Shown: piece after piece, positions 45,255 through 54,370 of the stretch
Layout of the letters: each line of letters opens with the position of its first letter
How positions within the stretch are numbered: the stretch's first letter is position 1
From: Ignavibacteriales bacterium
GTDB taxonomy: Bacteria > Bacteroidota > Ignavibacteria > Ignavibacteriales > Ignavibacteriaceae
Length of the DNA stretch: 64,000 nt
Direction of reading: 5' to 3'
NCBI GenBank assembly: GCA_016709155.1
Contig: JADJEI010000001.1
Coordinates: 1,302,001 to 1,366,000, forward strand
Translations under genes and position numbers: made by a program
Notes under the pieces: generated by a model
Told to the model about the DNA's origin: nothing
Seen by the model: the letters and a program-made list of their open reading frames with translations, nothing else
The model's database searches: none

Positions 45255-46301
45255 ATGAATAAAGATAACAACGAATTAGACAAAACAGGCGAATCGCCAA
45301 GGTATAACAATAAAAGAATAGATTCTTTAATTGATAATTTAGTACCCTTTTTAAAGATTCTTTATCTGCGTAAAAAATTTATACTTATCTCTGAAGGTAT
45401 AATTGCTATTGCCTCATTCATAATTCTTTGGTTCGTTATCCCATCTACTTATGAAGTTACCGTTACTGTGCTTCCTGAAACAATGACTTCATCAACATTA
45501 AGCGCACTAAGTGGTCTTGCTTCATCAGTTGGAGTGAATCTTAACACGGGTGGTGCCACAACAATTTACTCTAATTTACTTTTAAGTGAGGCTGTTTTAG
45601 AACCTGTTATTCTAGATAAGTACAGAATTCCCGGTGAGAAGGACTCTGCTAACTTAATAGATATTTTTGAGATTGAGCCAGTAGAAGATTATCCTTTACC
45701 GACTCAAAAAAGACTTCAATTTATTTCTTGCTATGAGATGTTGGCTGAAAAAGGTGGGATTGTCTCCGAATTAGATGCTGCAACTGGTGCTTTATCTATA
45801 CTGGTTACGATGCCTGCGCCAAAACTTGCCGCCGAAGTAGCGAATAACCTACTCATTTCTTTGGATGATTATATGAAAAATAAGCGTCAGTCAAGTGCAA
45901 AAAACTCGCGGATGTATCTTGAGGGCAGGGTAGCTGCTTTACTTGATTCGTTGACTCAAGCAGAAAATAAATTGAAAAAGTTTAATGAACAAAACAGAAT
46001 GATTGCTCAATCGCCTCAATTACTTCTTGAACAATCTCGTTTACAGAGAAATGTACAGGTTTATAACACTACTTATTCAACTTTAAGATCATCTCTGGAA
46101 GCAGCAAAATTAGAAGAAGTTAAGGATGTACCAGTTGTAAATATTAGGGAGTGGGCAAAAGATCCAGTCACCAGTTCGGGACCCCATAGAACAATATTTT
46201 TTGTAATTATTATTGTTTTTACTTTTGGTTTAATTTGCTTCTCAATTATTCTGAGACCGAGGATCATTTATTATTCTAAATTGATAAGAGGAAAAAACTG
46301 A
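45255..46301 (+). CDS. Wzz-type chain-length determinant protein
   Basis: A 348-residue inner-membrane polysaccharide co-polymerase. Membrane helices flank a large periplasmic part: SEGIIAIASFIILWFVI (about 45-62) and TIFFVIIIVFTFGLICFSIIL (about 315-335, shown in part). Between them are the Wzz signature YEVTVTVLPE and a coiled coil (SRMYLEGRVAALLDSLTQAENKLKKFNEQNRM, seen as a heptad pattern). No BY-kinase domain is attached. It limits polymer length with the polymerase. It follows the exporter by 30 bases. Confidence 0.88.
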   Translation: MNKDNNELDKTGESPRYNNKRIDSLIDNLVPFLKILYLRKKFILISEGIIAIASFIILWFVIPSTYEVTVTVLPETMTSSTLSALSGLASSVGVNLNTGGATTIYSNLLLSEAVLEPVILDKYRIPGEKDSANLIDIFEIEPVEDYPLPTQKRLQFISCYEMLAEKGGIVSELDAATGALSILVTMPAPKLAAEVANNLLISLDDYMKNKRQSSAKNSRMYLEGRVAALLDSLTQAENKLKKFNEQNRMIAQSPQLLLEQSRLQRNVQVYNTTYSTLRSSLEAAKLEEVKDVPVVNIREWAKDPVTSSGPHRTIFFVIIIVFTFGLICFSIILRPRIIYYSKLIRGKN

Positions 46302-46392
46302 TAACCACTTTTTAAAAATTATCTTTATCTATCACACTCAGTATTTAACATCAAAACCGGGCATAGACCCTTATACATCTTAAATTTATTTA

Positions 46393-47004
46393 ATGATTAA
46401 CTCTTCAAATATACTTTGGCATCAAGGCAAAATTACAATCTCGGATAGAGAAAAGCTAAACGATCACCCCGCTGCTTGTTTATGGTTTACAGGTTTATCA
46501 GGAAGTGGTAAATCAACATTAAGCGTTGAAGTTGAAAGCCTCCTTTTTCAAAAAGGAATTCATAATTATATACTTGATGGAGATAATATCCGGCATGGAT
46601 TAAATAATGATTTAAGTTTTAGTGATGCCGATAGGAAAGAAAACATTCGCAGGATTGGCGAAGTGGCTAAATTGTTTGTTGATGCAGGAATGATTGTTCT
46701 GACAGCTTTTATCTCCCCCTTTAGAGCTGACAGAGATTTTGTCCGCTCCTTGATTCCTGAAGGCAAGTTCATAGAAATATTTGTTGATTGTGATTTAGCA
46801 ACCTGTGAAAAAAGAGACCCGAAAGGACTTTATAAAAAAGCCCGCGAAAATAAAATTGGTGATTTCACAGGATTGTCTTCGCCTTATGAGAAACCTAAAA
46901 ATCCCGAACTGGTAATTTTTAATGGGGAAAATTCTGATTTAAATAAAAATGCAACTCTGATAATTGAGCTTCTGCTTCAAAAAAACATCATTGGAAAAAG
47001 TTGA
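46393..47004 (+). CDS. cysC: Adenylyl-sulfate kinase CysC
   Basis: CysC phosphorylates APS to PAPS, the universal sulfate donor. The 203 residues have Walker A GLSGSGKSTLS, the APS-binding LDGDNIRHGLNNDLSFSDADR and FISPFRADR, and a normal C-terminus (GLSSPYEKPKNPEL). All active-site residues are kept, so this is a working kinase. It is placed with cysD and cysN inside the exopolysaccharide locus, not with assimilatory sulfite genes. Confidence 0.95.
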   Translation: MINSSNILWHQGKITISDREKLNDHPAACLWFTGLSGSGKSTLSVEVESLLFQKGIHNYILDGDNIRHGLNNDLSFSDADRKENIRRIGEVAKLFVDAGMIVLTAFISPFRADRDFVRSLIPEGKFIEIFVDCDLATCEKRDPKGLYKKARENKIGDFTGLSSPYEKPKNPELVIFNGENSDLNKNATLIIELLLQKNIIGKS

Positions 47005-47111
47005 AGGTTGGCCTAATATTTGCTTATTTTAAGCCTCAATTTTAATCTTTTAATTTTATCTACTTTCTATTTATTAATTTTTTAATCTAAAAAATACTCA
47101 GGAAAAACTAT

Positions 47112-47993
47112 ATGGATCATTTAGATCAATTAGAAAATAAAAGTGTTCATATCTTCCGTGAAGCTTATGCGAATTTCAAAAATATTTGTATGCTGTGGTC
47201 TATCGGAAAAGACAGCACGGTTCTTCTTTGGCTAGCACGAAAAGCTTTTTTCGGACACGTACCCATTCCATTAGTTCATATTGATACGCATTACAAAATA
47301 CCTGAAATGATTGAGTATCGCGATCGGCTGGCAAAAGAGTGGAATTTAATTATGATCTATGGTCAAAACGAAGAGGCTCTTCTAAACAAACAAACTTTCC
47401 CCGATGGCAACGTTGATAGAATCACCTGCTGTGTCAATTTAAAAACTGAAGCACTTAAAAATACACTGAGCGGTAAATGGAAACGTTACAGGCTGAATAA
47501 TGAATTAGGCGAATATGAAGTTGACAAAAACACTGAACCCTTTACCGGAGTAATTGTTGGTGCTCGATCTGATGAAGAAGGAAGCAGATCTAAAGAAAGA
47601 TATTTCTCTCCAAGGGATACAGAAAACCAATGGGATGTTGGCGATCAGCCGCCGGAATTCTGGAATCAATTTAAAACTGATTTTGCTCCAGGAACACATC
47701 TCAGAATACATCCATTACTTGATTGGACCGAACTTAATATCTGGGAATATATCAAACGAGAAAATATCCCTACTGTCTCTCTATATTATAATAAAGGTGA
47801 TGGGAAAAGATATCGCTCGCTTGGATGCTACCCTTGCACATCGCCGATAGAATCTGCCTCAAGAAACGTTGATGAAATAATTGAGGAATTAAAAAGCGGC
47901 AAACTAAAAAATATTGCCGAAAGATCCGGAAGAGCTCAAGATAAAGATGATGGTGGGGGTCTTGAAACTCTCAGACGAGATGGATATATGTAA
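47112..47993 (+). CDS. cysD: Sulfate adenylyltransferase subunit 2 CysD
   Basis: CysD makes APS from ATP and sulfate, with CysN as GTPase partner. It has the PP-loop motif WSIGKDSTVLLWLA, TCCVNLKTEALK and the family closing SGRAQDKDDGGGLETLRRDGYM (here SGRAQDKDDGGGLETLR). 293 residues. Its ATG is about 100 bases after cysC. It feeds cysC in the same run. Confidence 0.95.
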   Translation: MDHLDQLENKSVHIFREAYANFKNICMLWSIGKDSTVLLWLARKAFFGHVPIPLVHIDTHYKIPEMIEYRDRLAKEWNLIMIYGQNEEALLNKQTFPDGNVDRITCCVNLKTEALKNTLSGKWKRYRLNNELGEYEVDKNTEPFTGVIVGARSDEEGSRSKERYFSPRDTENQWDVGDQPPEFWNQFKTDFAPGTHLRIHPLLDWTELNIWEYIKRENIPTVSLYYNKGDGKRYRSLGCYPCTSPIESASRNVDEIIEELKSGKLKNIAERSGRAQDKDDGGGLETLRRDGYM

Positions 47994-48026
47994 TAATTAT
48001 TAAAAACAAATAAACTGAAATTTAAA

Positions 48027-49822
48027 ATGATCATGAAAGAACAAATGAATATTGTAATTGCCGGTCACGTTGACCATGGCAAAAGTACAATTATAGGAAG
48101 ATTATTAGCAGACACAAATTCACTACCCGAAGGTAAACTTGAGCAAATAAAAACAATGTGTGAATTAAGTTCAAAGCCTTTTGAGTATGCCTTTTTACTT
48201 GATGCATTAAAAGATGAACGGTCGCAGGGAATTACGATAGATTCAGCAAGAGTTTTTTTCAAAACTAAAAAAAGAGATTATATAATTATTGATGCACCAG
48301 GTCATATAGAGTTTCTAAAAAATATGGTTTCAGGGGCTGCAAGAGCCGAAGCAGCTTTACTTGTAATTGATGCTCACGAAGGAGTACAGGAAAATTCACG
48401 AAGACATGGTTATATGCTTTCGATGCTTGGTATAAAACAAATTGCAGTAATAGTTAATAAAATGGATTTGATTAATTATGATAAGAAAAATATGAAAAAA
48501 TTGTTGTCGAATATTCTAAGTTTTTAACTGATATTAATGTTGTCCCAACCCGATTCATTCCTGTCAGCGGGATAGAAGGAGAAAATATTGCTTCTTCAAA
48601 TGGCAAAATGCCTTGGTACACCGATCGTAATCTTTTAGACAATCTGGACGATTTCGAAAAAGAAAAACCCGCTCTAAATAAACCATTTAGAATGGCAGTT
48701 CAGGATGTTTATAAATTTACAAAGTTTAGAGACAGCAGAAGGATTGTTGCTGGAACAATAGACAGTGGAACTATAAAAGCAGGAGACGATGTAGTCTTCT
48801 ACCCCTCCGGCAAAAAAAGCAAAGTCAAAGCTATCGAGGTATTCAACCAGAAGACTCCGGATTTTGCTCAAGTCGGATTTGCGACAGGATTTACTTTAGA
48901 AGAGCAAATTTATGTGACGCGCGGCGAGATGGTGGTTAATGCTATTGAATTAAAGCCGCAGGTTGCAAAGAGAATAAAAGTGAATTTGTTCTGGTTAGGG
49001 AAAAAACCATTAATAAAGAAAAAGGATTATTTCCTGAAACTTGGAACTGCAAAGGTAGGTTGTAAGCTCGAAGAAATTCAGAGAGTAATTAATGCATCCA
49101 ACCTTAATGCACTCGATACAAACGATCGCATAAACAGACACGATGTTGCTGAGTGTACTTTGGTTTTAAACAAAGCAATAGCATTTGATAAATTAGAAGA
49201 CATCGCTCAAACAAGCCGCTTTGTAATTGTTGATGAATATGAGATAGCCGGCGGTGGAATAATTAAAGAAGGACTTGAAGATAAACTAACCTGGGTCAGG
49301 GATACAATATTACTTCGAAATTATAAATGGCAAAAAAGTATCCTTTCGAATGAACAACGCGCAGAGAAATACAATCAAAAGGCTACAATAATTATTCTTA
49401 CAGGATCAAAAAAATCCGGCAAAAAGGAAGTTGCAAAAGCATTAGAAGCAAAACTTTTTGCTGAAGGTAAATATGTTTACTTCCTCGGAATTGGCAATGT
49501 TCTTTACGGAGTTGATGCAGATATAAAAGGTAAAGAAAATAATCGCGAAGAACATTTGAGAAGGCTTGGCGAAGTTGCACACATTCTACTTGATTCCGGA
49601 GTGATACTATTATTAACTGCTTTAGAATTAACACAGGATGATCTTGAAATATTAAAATTATCAGTTGACCCCGATAAGATAGAAGTAATATGGGTTGGTG
49701 AAGAAGTAACCACTGATATAGCTCTTGATAGTAAAGTGCCCGGTTTAATAGATGTTGATGAATCAGTCGAGATGATTAAGAATTTACTTTATGATCAGGG
49801 GATAATTTTTAAACCATGGTAA
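48027..49822 (+). CDS. cysN: CysN GTPase with a degenerate C-terminal APS-kinase domain, frameshifted
   Basis: CysN powers the ATP sulfurylase reaction by GTP hydrolysis. The first frame has G1 GHVDHGKST, G3 DAPGH and G4 NKMD, then ends at 48527 after a shift in the A run at 48486-48490. The next frame continues YEKIVVEYSKFLTDINVVPT to 49822. Adding one base to the run gives about 598 residues. The last 180 residues align with APS kinase, but the P-loop is GSKKSGKKE instead of GLSGSGKST, and DGDN and FISPFR are replaced, so the kinase part is probably inactive. The separate CysC does that step. Confidence 0.85.
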
Positions 49823-49860
49823 ATTTTCCAAATAAGGAATAGACTTAATAAACAATTTTA

Positions 49861-50796
49861 ATGAATAATTTACCCGATGCAATCCATATAGGATTTTCCA
49901 AATGTGGCTCAACTTTTCTACAATCCTATTTAAGGCAGCATTCTAAAATTTTCTTAACCCATAAGTTACATTTTTTCAGCCCTTTCGATTTTGATAATTT
50001 TAAAAAGGGGATTGAGTACTACAGTCAACATTTTAAATTGGCTGGAATTGACTCAGTTAAAGTTGATAGTGATGAACACATTGTCCTTCCGATTTATCAC
50101 CCGGTATTAGGCTCCGCAGCCACAACAATTGATTCTGTCAAAACAGTAGTTCAAAGAATCAAAGCAACGGTTGAAGATGTGAAAATAATCCTAATTATTC
50201 GAAATCAAGTTAGCCTAATATTATCAAGATATTCCGAGTATTTGCTTGCAGGAGGGAAATATTCATTCAAAACCTTTTTAGATGAAAACTTATGCTGCAG
50301 CCTTGATCAAAAGAATTACTACCAAAATTTTTATTCAGAAGTGATTAAAATATTAAATAAAAATTTCTCCGAATCTAATGTTTTGGTTTTACTGCAAGAG
50401 GAATTCTGGACCGAACGCAAAAAAGTAATCGAAATGTTATGTGAATTTTTAAATATTAATGTTGAATACCCGACAAATACAAAAATTAGAGATCGTCGTA
50501 TCGGACTTTCATACAGAGGGATGATTTTTATGCGTGCCTTGAATAGGTTGCTAGTAATTTCTCCCGAGAATTTTTTAAACCCTGCGAGAACAAAATTGCC
50601 TTACGGCATTTATAAGTTTTTTCAGCGACTGATTCGATTGATTGATTACTATCTCCCTAAAAGTTTTAAAGGTAATCGAGATCAGATTTTTCCAAGCCAA
50701 TTGAAATTAAAAGTTCAGGATATTTTCAGAGAAGATAATATTAAGCTTAGTATTTCACTCAATAAAGATCTCAAATCTTTGGGTTACTTAACTTAA
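49861..50796 (+). CDS. Sulfotransferase 1 of the exopolysaccharide locus
   Basis: A 311-residue sulfotransferase. The 5'-phosphosulfate loop is GFSKCGSTFLQSYL (residues 11-24) and the 3'-phosphate-binding strand IILIIRNQVSLILSRYSEY has the conserved Arg and Ser. Cytoplasmic, no membrane segment. It uses PAPS to sulfate a hydroxyl or amino group of a sugar. It follows cysN by 39 bases. Its sequence differs from the other sulfotransferases here, so each probably acts at a different position. Confidence 0.85.
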   Translation: MNNLPDAIHIGFSKCGSTFLQSYLRQHSKIFLTHKLHFFSPFDFDNFKKGIEYYSQHFKLAGIDSVKVDSDEHIVLPIYHPVLGSAATTIDSVKTVVQRIKATVEDVKIILIIRNQVSLILSRYSEYLLAGGKYSFKTFLDENLCCSLDQKNYYQNFYSEVIKILNKNFSESNVLVLLQEEFWTERKKVIEMLCEFLNINVEYPTNTKIRDRRIGLSYRGMIFMRALNRLLVISPENFLNPARTKLPYGIYKFFQRLIRLIDYYLPKSFKGNRDQIFPSQLKLKVQDIFREDNIKLSISLNKDLKSLGYLT

Positions 50797-50963
50797 GTGC
50801 GTTTAATAGAATATCCATCTAAGTAAAGAATGAATCGTACTCCCAAATTGAAATTCATCTTTAGTAGCAATAAAAAACAAAACATATTTATAAAAGTATT
50901 CTTACTTTTTATGTAATTAAATAAAAAAATTAAAGATCAACTTTAACAACGAAAGTGAATTAA

Positions 50964-51719
50964 ATGAATTTTGATATCAATAAAATTATAGAAATTGCAA
51001 AGAACGCTGGTGATGGCATAATGAGCATTTATCAAACCGATTCTTTTGAAGTTGAAATGAAAAGTGACAACTCCCCCCTTACCCGAGCGGATAAAGCTTC
51101 ACATTCGGTTATTGCTAAAGGTCTTTCAAAATTGTATCCAGATATTCCTATACTATCCGAGGAAGGTAAATCTATTCCTTTTGAGACTAGAAAGAACTGG
51201 AGTCATTTTTGGTTAGTTGATCCATTAGATGGCACAAAAGAATTTATAAAAAAAAATGATGAGTTTACTGTTAACATAGCATTTATCAAAAATGCTGTCC
51301 CCATAGCCGGAGTTATCTATGTCCCTGCACAAGAAGTGATGTATTATGGAGTTGTAGGAAAAGGTGCTTATAAAAAAATAGGTGAACAGGCTCCAGTTGA
51401 AATAACTGTTTCACAGAATTTAGAAGAGGGATTGATTGCTGTTAAAAGTCGGTCACATTCGTCTGAAGATGAGGAGAAGTTTTTTGCAAATTATAATATA
51501 ATAGATACAATCTCAGTTGGTAGTTCACTGAAGTTTTGTATGGTTGCCGAAGGTAAAGCTCAAATTTATTACCGAAATGGACCTACTTGGGAATGGGATA
51601 CGGGAGCTGGACACGCTATAGTTTCAGCAAGTGGTGGAAAAGTTTCTGGAATTGGCCAGGATTTAAATTATAACAAAGAGTCTCTTCTAAACAGCAGCTT
51701 CCTTGTAACAGCAGAATAA
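50964..51719 (+). CDS. cysQ: 3'(2'),5'-bisphosphate nucleotidase CysQ
   Basis: CysQ hydrolyses PAP, the by-product of each sulfotransfer, to AMP and prevents product inhibition. The 251-residue IMPase-superfamily fold shows the Mg-binding SEEGK, DPLDGTKEF and WEWDTGAGHAIV, the CysQ-typical set. Finding it between sulfotransferase genes shows the whole unit is built for sulfation. The 167 bases before it (50797-50963) hold no gene. Confidence 0.94.
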   Translation: MNFDINKIIEIAKNAGDGIMSIYQTDSFEVEMKSDNSPLTRADKASHSVIAKGLSKLYPDIPILSEEGKSIPFETRKNWSHFWLVDPLDGTKEFIKKNDEFTVNIAFIKNAVPIAGVIYVPAQEVMYYGVVGKGAYKKIGEQAPVEITVSQNLEEGLIAVKSRSHSSEDEEKFFANYNIIDTISVGSSLKFCMVAEGKAQIYYRNGPTWEWDTGAGHAIVSASGGKVSGIGQDLNYNKESLLNSSFLVTAE

Positions 51720-51721
51720 TA

Positions 51722-52672
51722 ATGAACCAGCAGAAACCTCTTATTATTATTGGTGCTCACAGATCGGGGACTACTTTTACCGGAAATATGATTTCACTTT
51801 CAGATGAAGTTTGTTATATAAGGGATCCATTTGCAAAATATAGAAGGGCTGGTCTATTTCAATTACGTCCTAAAAATTTTTTCACTTACATAACTGATGT
51901 GAATGGAAACGAATATCACGAAGCTTTTCAACGAATGATTCAATTTAAGTATACTTTATTCAAAGAATTAGGTTTTGTTAAAAAGTCGATTGATATCAAG
52001 CCTTTATTGGGGGATATTTTCAGATTTAAAGTTGCAAAAATGAAAAATAAACGAGCTTTACTAAAGGCTGCCACTGCTTTATTCTCCACTGAATGGCTAC
52101 AAAAGAATTTTGATTTTCGGGTCTTAGCTTTAATAAGACATCCGGCAGCTTTCATCAGTAGTTTAAAAAGGTTGGATATTACTCACCCCTTTGTTGAATT
52201 TGTGAATCAACCTTTATTAATGAAAGATCACCTTCAACAATTCGAAAGTAAAATAAACGAATATTCACAAGTGCAGTTAAAAGCTGGACATACAAAAACT
52301 CCAGACATTATTGACCAGGGAATTTTACTTTGGAATATTATTTATAGCTTTATGTTGAAGATGAGAGAGAAACATCCTGAATGGTTAATGCTAAACCACG
52401 AAGATATTTCTTTTGAACCAATAGAACATTTTGAAAAAATATATGAACATTTTCAACTCAATTTTACAGACGGTATCAAAACTAAAATTATTGAATATAC
52501 TTCCCAATCAAATCCTTCTGAGGCTGTAAAAGGCAAATGGAATTCTCTGAAAAGAAATAGCTCACAAAATGTAAAAAATTGGAGGCACAGATTATCACCC
52601 GATGAAATAAGCAAAATTTATGACGGCACTAATGAGATTGCAAAGAATTTCTATAAATCAGAAGATTGGTAA
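51722..52672 (+). CDS. Sulfotransferase 2 of the exopolysaccharide locus
   Basis: A 316-residue sulfotransferase with PSB loop IIGAHRSGTTFTGNMI (residues 9-24) and 3'-PB strand VLALIRHPAAFISSLKRLD. This HRSGTT type is common in bacterial polysaccharide sulfotransferases. It begins two bases after the cysQ stop, so translation may be coupled. Confidence 0.88.
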   Translation: MNQQKPLIIIGAHRSGTTFTGNMISLSDEVCYIRDPFAKYRRAGLFQLRPKNFFTYITDVNGNEYHEAFQRMIQFKYTLFKELGFVKKSIDIKPLLGDIFRFKVAKMKNKRALLKAATALFSTEWLQKNFDFRVLALIRHPAAFISSLKRLDITHPFVEFVNQPLLMKDHLQQFESKINEYSQVQLKAGHTKTPDIIDQGILLWNIIYSFMLKMREKHPEWLMLNHEDISFEPIEHFEKIYEHFQLNFTDGIKTKIIEYTSQSNPSEAVKGKWNSLKRNSSQNVKNWRHRLSPDEISKIYDGTNEIAKNFYKSEDW

Positions 52673-52690
52673 ACTCAACAAATATTTTTA

Positions 52691-53479
52691 ATGAAAAAGA
52701 AAATCTTAAAATTTATCTTTCAACATCCGCATATTTATTCACTGTATTTGTCAGCCAGAAATTTTGATGCCCGGACTTTTTTTTCCATCAAATCTTATCA
52801 CATCAAGGATGTGGTAATCTGTGGTATGCCCCGATCAGGTTCCACTTTGCTGTTCAATATCATTAAAGAAATGTTAAGATTACACTATACTAAGATTGAT
52901 CCATATTTTATAAATGATAAACAGTATAACAAGCTTCTTAAAAGTGAAATTTCTTTGGTGGTAAAAAAGAATCATCGCTATTCGCCGCTTTTAAAAAAAA
53001 GAATTATGAAAGAATTGTCAATTGGATTTTTCACCCATCGAGATATCAGGGATGTAGTTGTCTCGTTGAAACAAAAGGGCAGAATACCTGACTTTGATAA
53101 ATGGGCAGATAGGGGAAGACTCCGCAAAATTGTAAATGATGCTTTACTTTATGCTGCGACCCGGAAAGTAACCATGATAGAATATGAGCAATTGTTAAAT
53201 CAAAAAAAAAACGTGATTGATCAATTGGAGAAGATGTTAAAGTTTAGATTGACTGATGAAGAAAAGGAAAGTATTATTCAAAAAACAGATATTGATAAAA
53301 CTAAAAAAATGCTTGAATCTAGGAATGAAAGTGGACAAATAGACTATTCAAATCATTTGCATCAAAATCATATTAGCGATGGCAAAGTTGGGAAATGGAA
53401 AGATTTATTGACCGACGATGAAATAATAAGGATAAATAATGAAGCAAAAGATTTTCTAAATCTTTTCAATTATAAATAA
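52691..53479 (+). CDS. Sulfotransferase 3 of the exopolysaccharide locus
   Basis: A 262-residue sulfotransferase with PSB loop ICGMPRSGSTLLFNII (residues 43-58) and 3'-PB strand IGFFTHRDIRDVVVSLKQ. A 40-residue N-terminal part before the loop is basic. It follows sulfotransferase 2 by 18 bases. Its weak similarity to its neighbours argues against recent tandem duplication. Confidence 0.85.
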   Translation: MKKKILKFIFQHPHIYSLYLSARNFDARTFFSIKSYHIKDVVICGMPRSGSTLLFNIIKEMLRLHYTKIDPYFINDKQYNKLLKSEISLVVKKNHRYSPLLKKRIMKELSIGFFTHRDIRDVVVSLKQKGRIPDFDKWADRGRLRKIVNDALLYAATRKVTMIEYEQLLNQKKNVIDQLEKMLKFRLTDEEKESIIQKTDIDKTKKMLESRNESGQIDYSNHLHQNHISDGKVGKWKDLLTDDEIIRINNEAKDFLNLFNYK

Positions 53480-53511
53480 TTCACTAATATTTTTATTCTA
53501 ACATTTAATTT

Positions 53512-54333
53512 ATGATCAAAGTAAATCTCGGCAGTGTCATTAAACGATATATTAAACCCGGTAAGCCTATCGGAGATAATCTAAAAATTCTCCGGACCGA
53601 TACTTTTTTAGTTTCATATCCCAGATCGGGTAATACATGGATGAGATTTTTATTAGGGAATTATCTCTTCGGAGAAACATTTGATTTCCTTACAAAAGAA
53701 AAATTTATTCCTGCAATAAGGGCAAATACAAATAAAGAATTGCTAAGGGTACCTCAACCACGAATTTTAAAGAGTCATTCGCAATACACACCCATATATC
53801 CAAAAGTAATTTACATAGTCAGGGATCCAAGGGATGTAATAGTATCTCATTATAATTGGGCAAAGAAAAATCCAAATAAAAAAAGAGACAACTCAAAATT
53901 AAACTTTGGACAGTATGCTGAAATTTTCTTTAAGGGCGACTTCTCCTTTGGAGGATGGAATGAACATGTGCTTGGATGGAGAAACAACTCTCATAAAATT
54001 AAAAACGGGTTTCTGTTTATCAAATACGAAAATCTAAGAAATGATACTTTTAACACTCTAAAAAAAACCCTGGAATTTTTAAATATCGCTACTGAAGAAA
54101 ATAAAGTTATAACCGCAATCGAGAAGACTTCATTCGATCAAATGAAAAAATTAGAAAAAAAACAACAAGCAGAGCTTAAAGAAATTGCCTCTCCGACTGG
54201 TAATATTGATTTTGTCGGCAGCGGTAAAAGCGAGTGGCAGTTTTATTTGAAAGGCGATATTAAAGAAAGATTCAAGTCGTATTTAGAATCTACAATGATA
54301 TCGTTGGAATATGGGCAAGATTCTAATTGGTAA
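53512..54333 (+). CDS. Sulfotransferase 4 of the exopolysaccharide locus (Sulfotransfer_1 type)
   Basis: A 273-residue enzyme with the classic YPRSGNTWMRFLLGNYLF PSB loop (residues 36-53) and VIYIVRDPRDVIVSHYNWAKK 3'-PB strand (first 20 residues of that stretch typical), as in cytosolic family 1 sulfotransferases. The C-terminal GSGKSEWQFYLKGD resembles the GxxGxW PAPS-binding end (VGxGKxGDW type). It is 32 bases after sulfotransferase 3. Confidence 0.92.
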   Translation: MIKVNLGSVIKRYIKPGKPIGDNLKILRTDTFLVSYPRSGNTWMRFLLGNYLFGETFDFLTKEKFIPAIRANTNKELLRVPQPRILKSHSQYTPIYPKVIYIVRDPRDVIVSHYNWAKKNPNKKRDNSKLNFGQYAEIFFKGDFSFGGWNEHVLGWRNNSHKIKNGFLFIKYENLRNDTFNTLKKTLEFLNIATEENKVITAIEKTSFDQMKKLEKKQQAELKEIASPTGNIDFVGSGKSEWQFYLKGDIKERFKSYLESTMISLEYGQDSNW

Positions 54334-54370
54334 TAATAAACGGACAATTAAAAATTTAAATATTTAGAAA

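Noticed and set aside
46393..49822. cysC-cysD-cysN as part of assimilatory sulfate reduction
   Set aside because: No cysH, cysI/J or sulfite reductase in the window, while sulfotransferases and cysQ follow directly; sulfation is the better reading.
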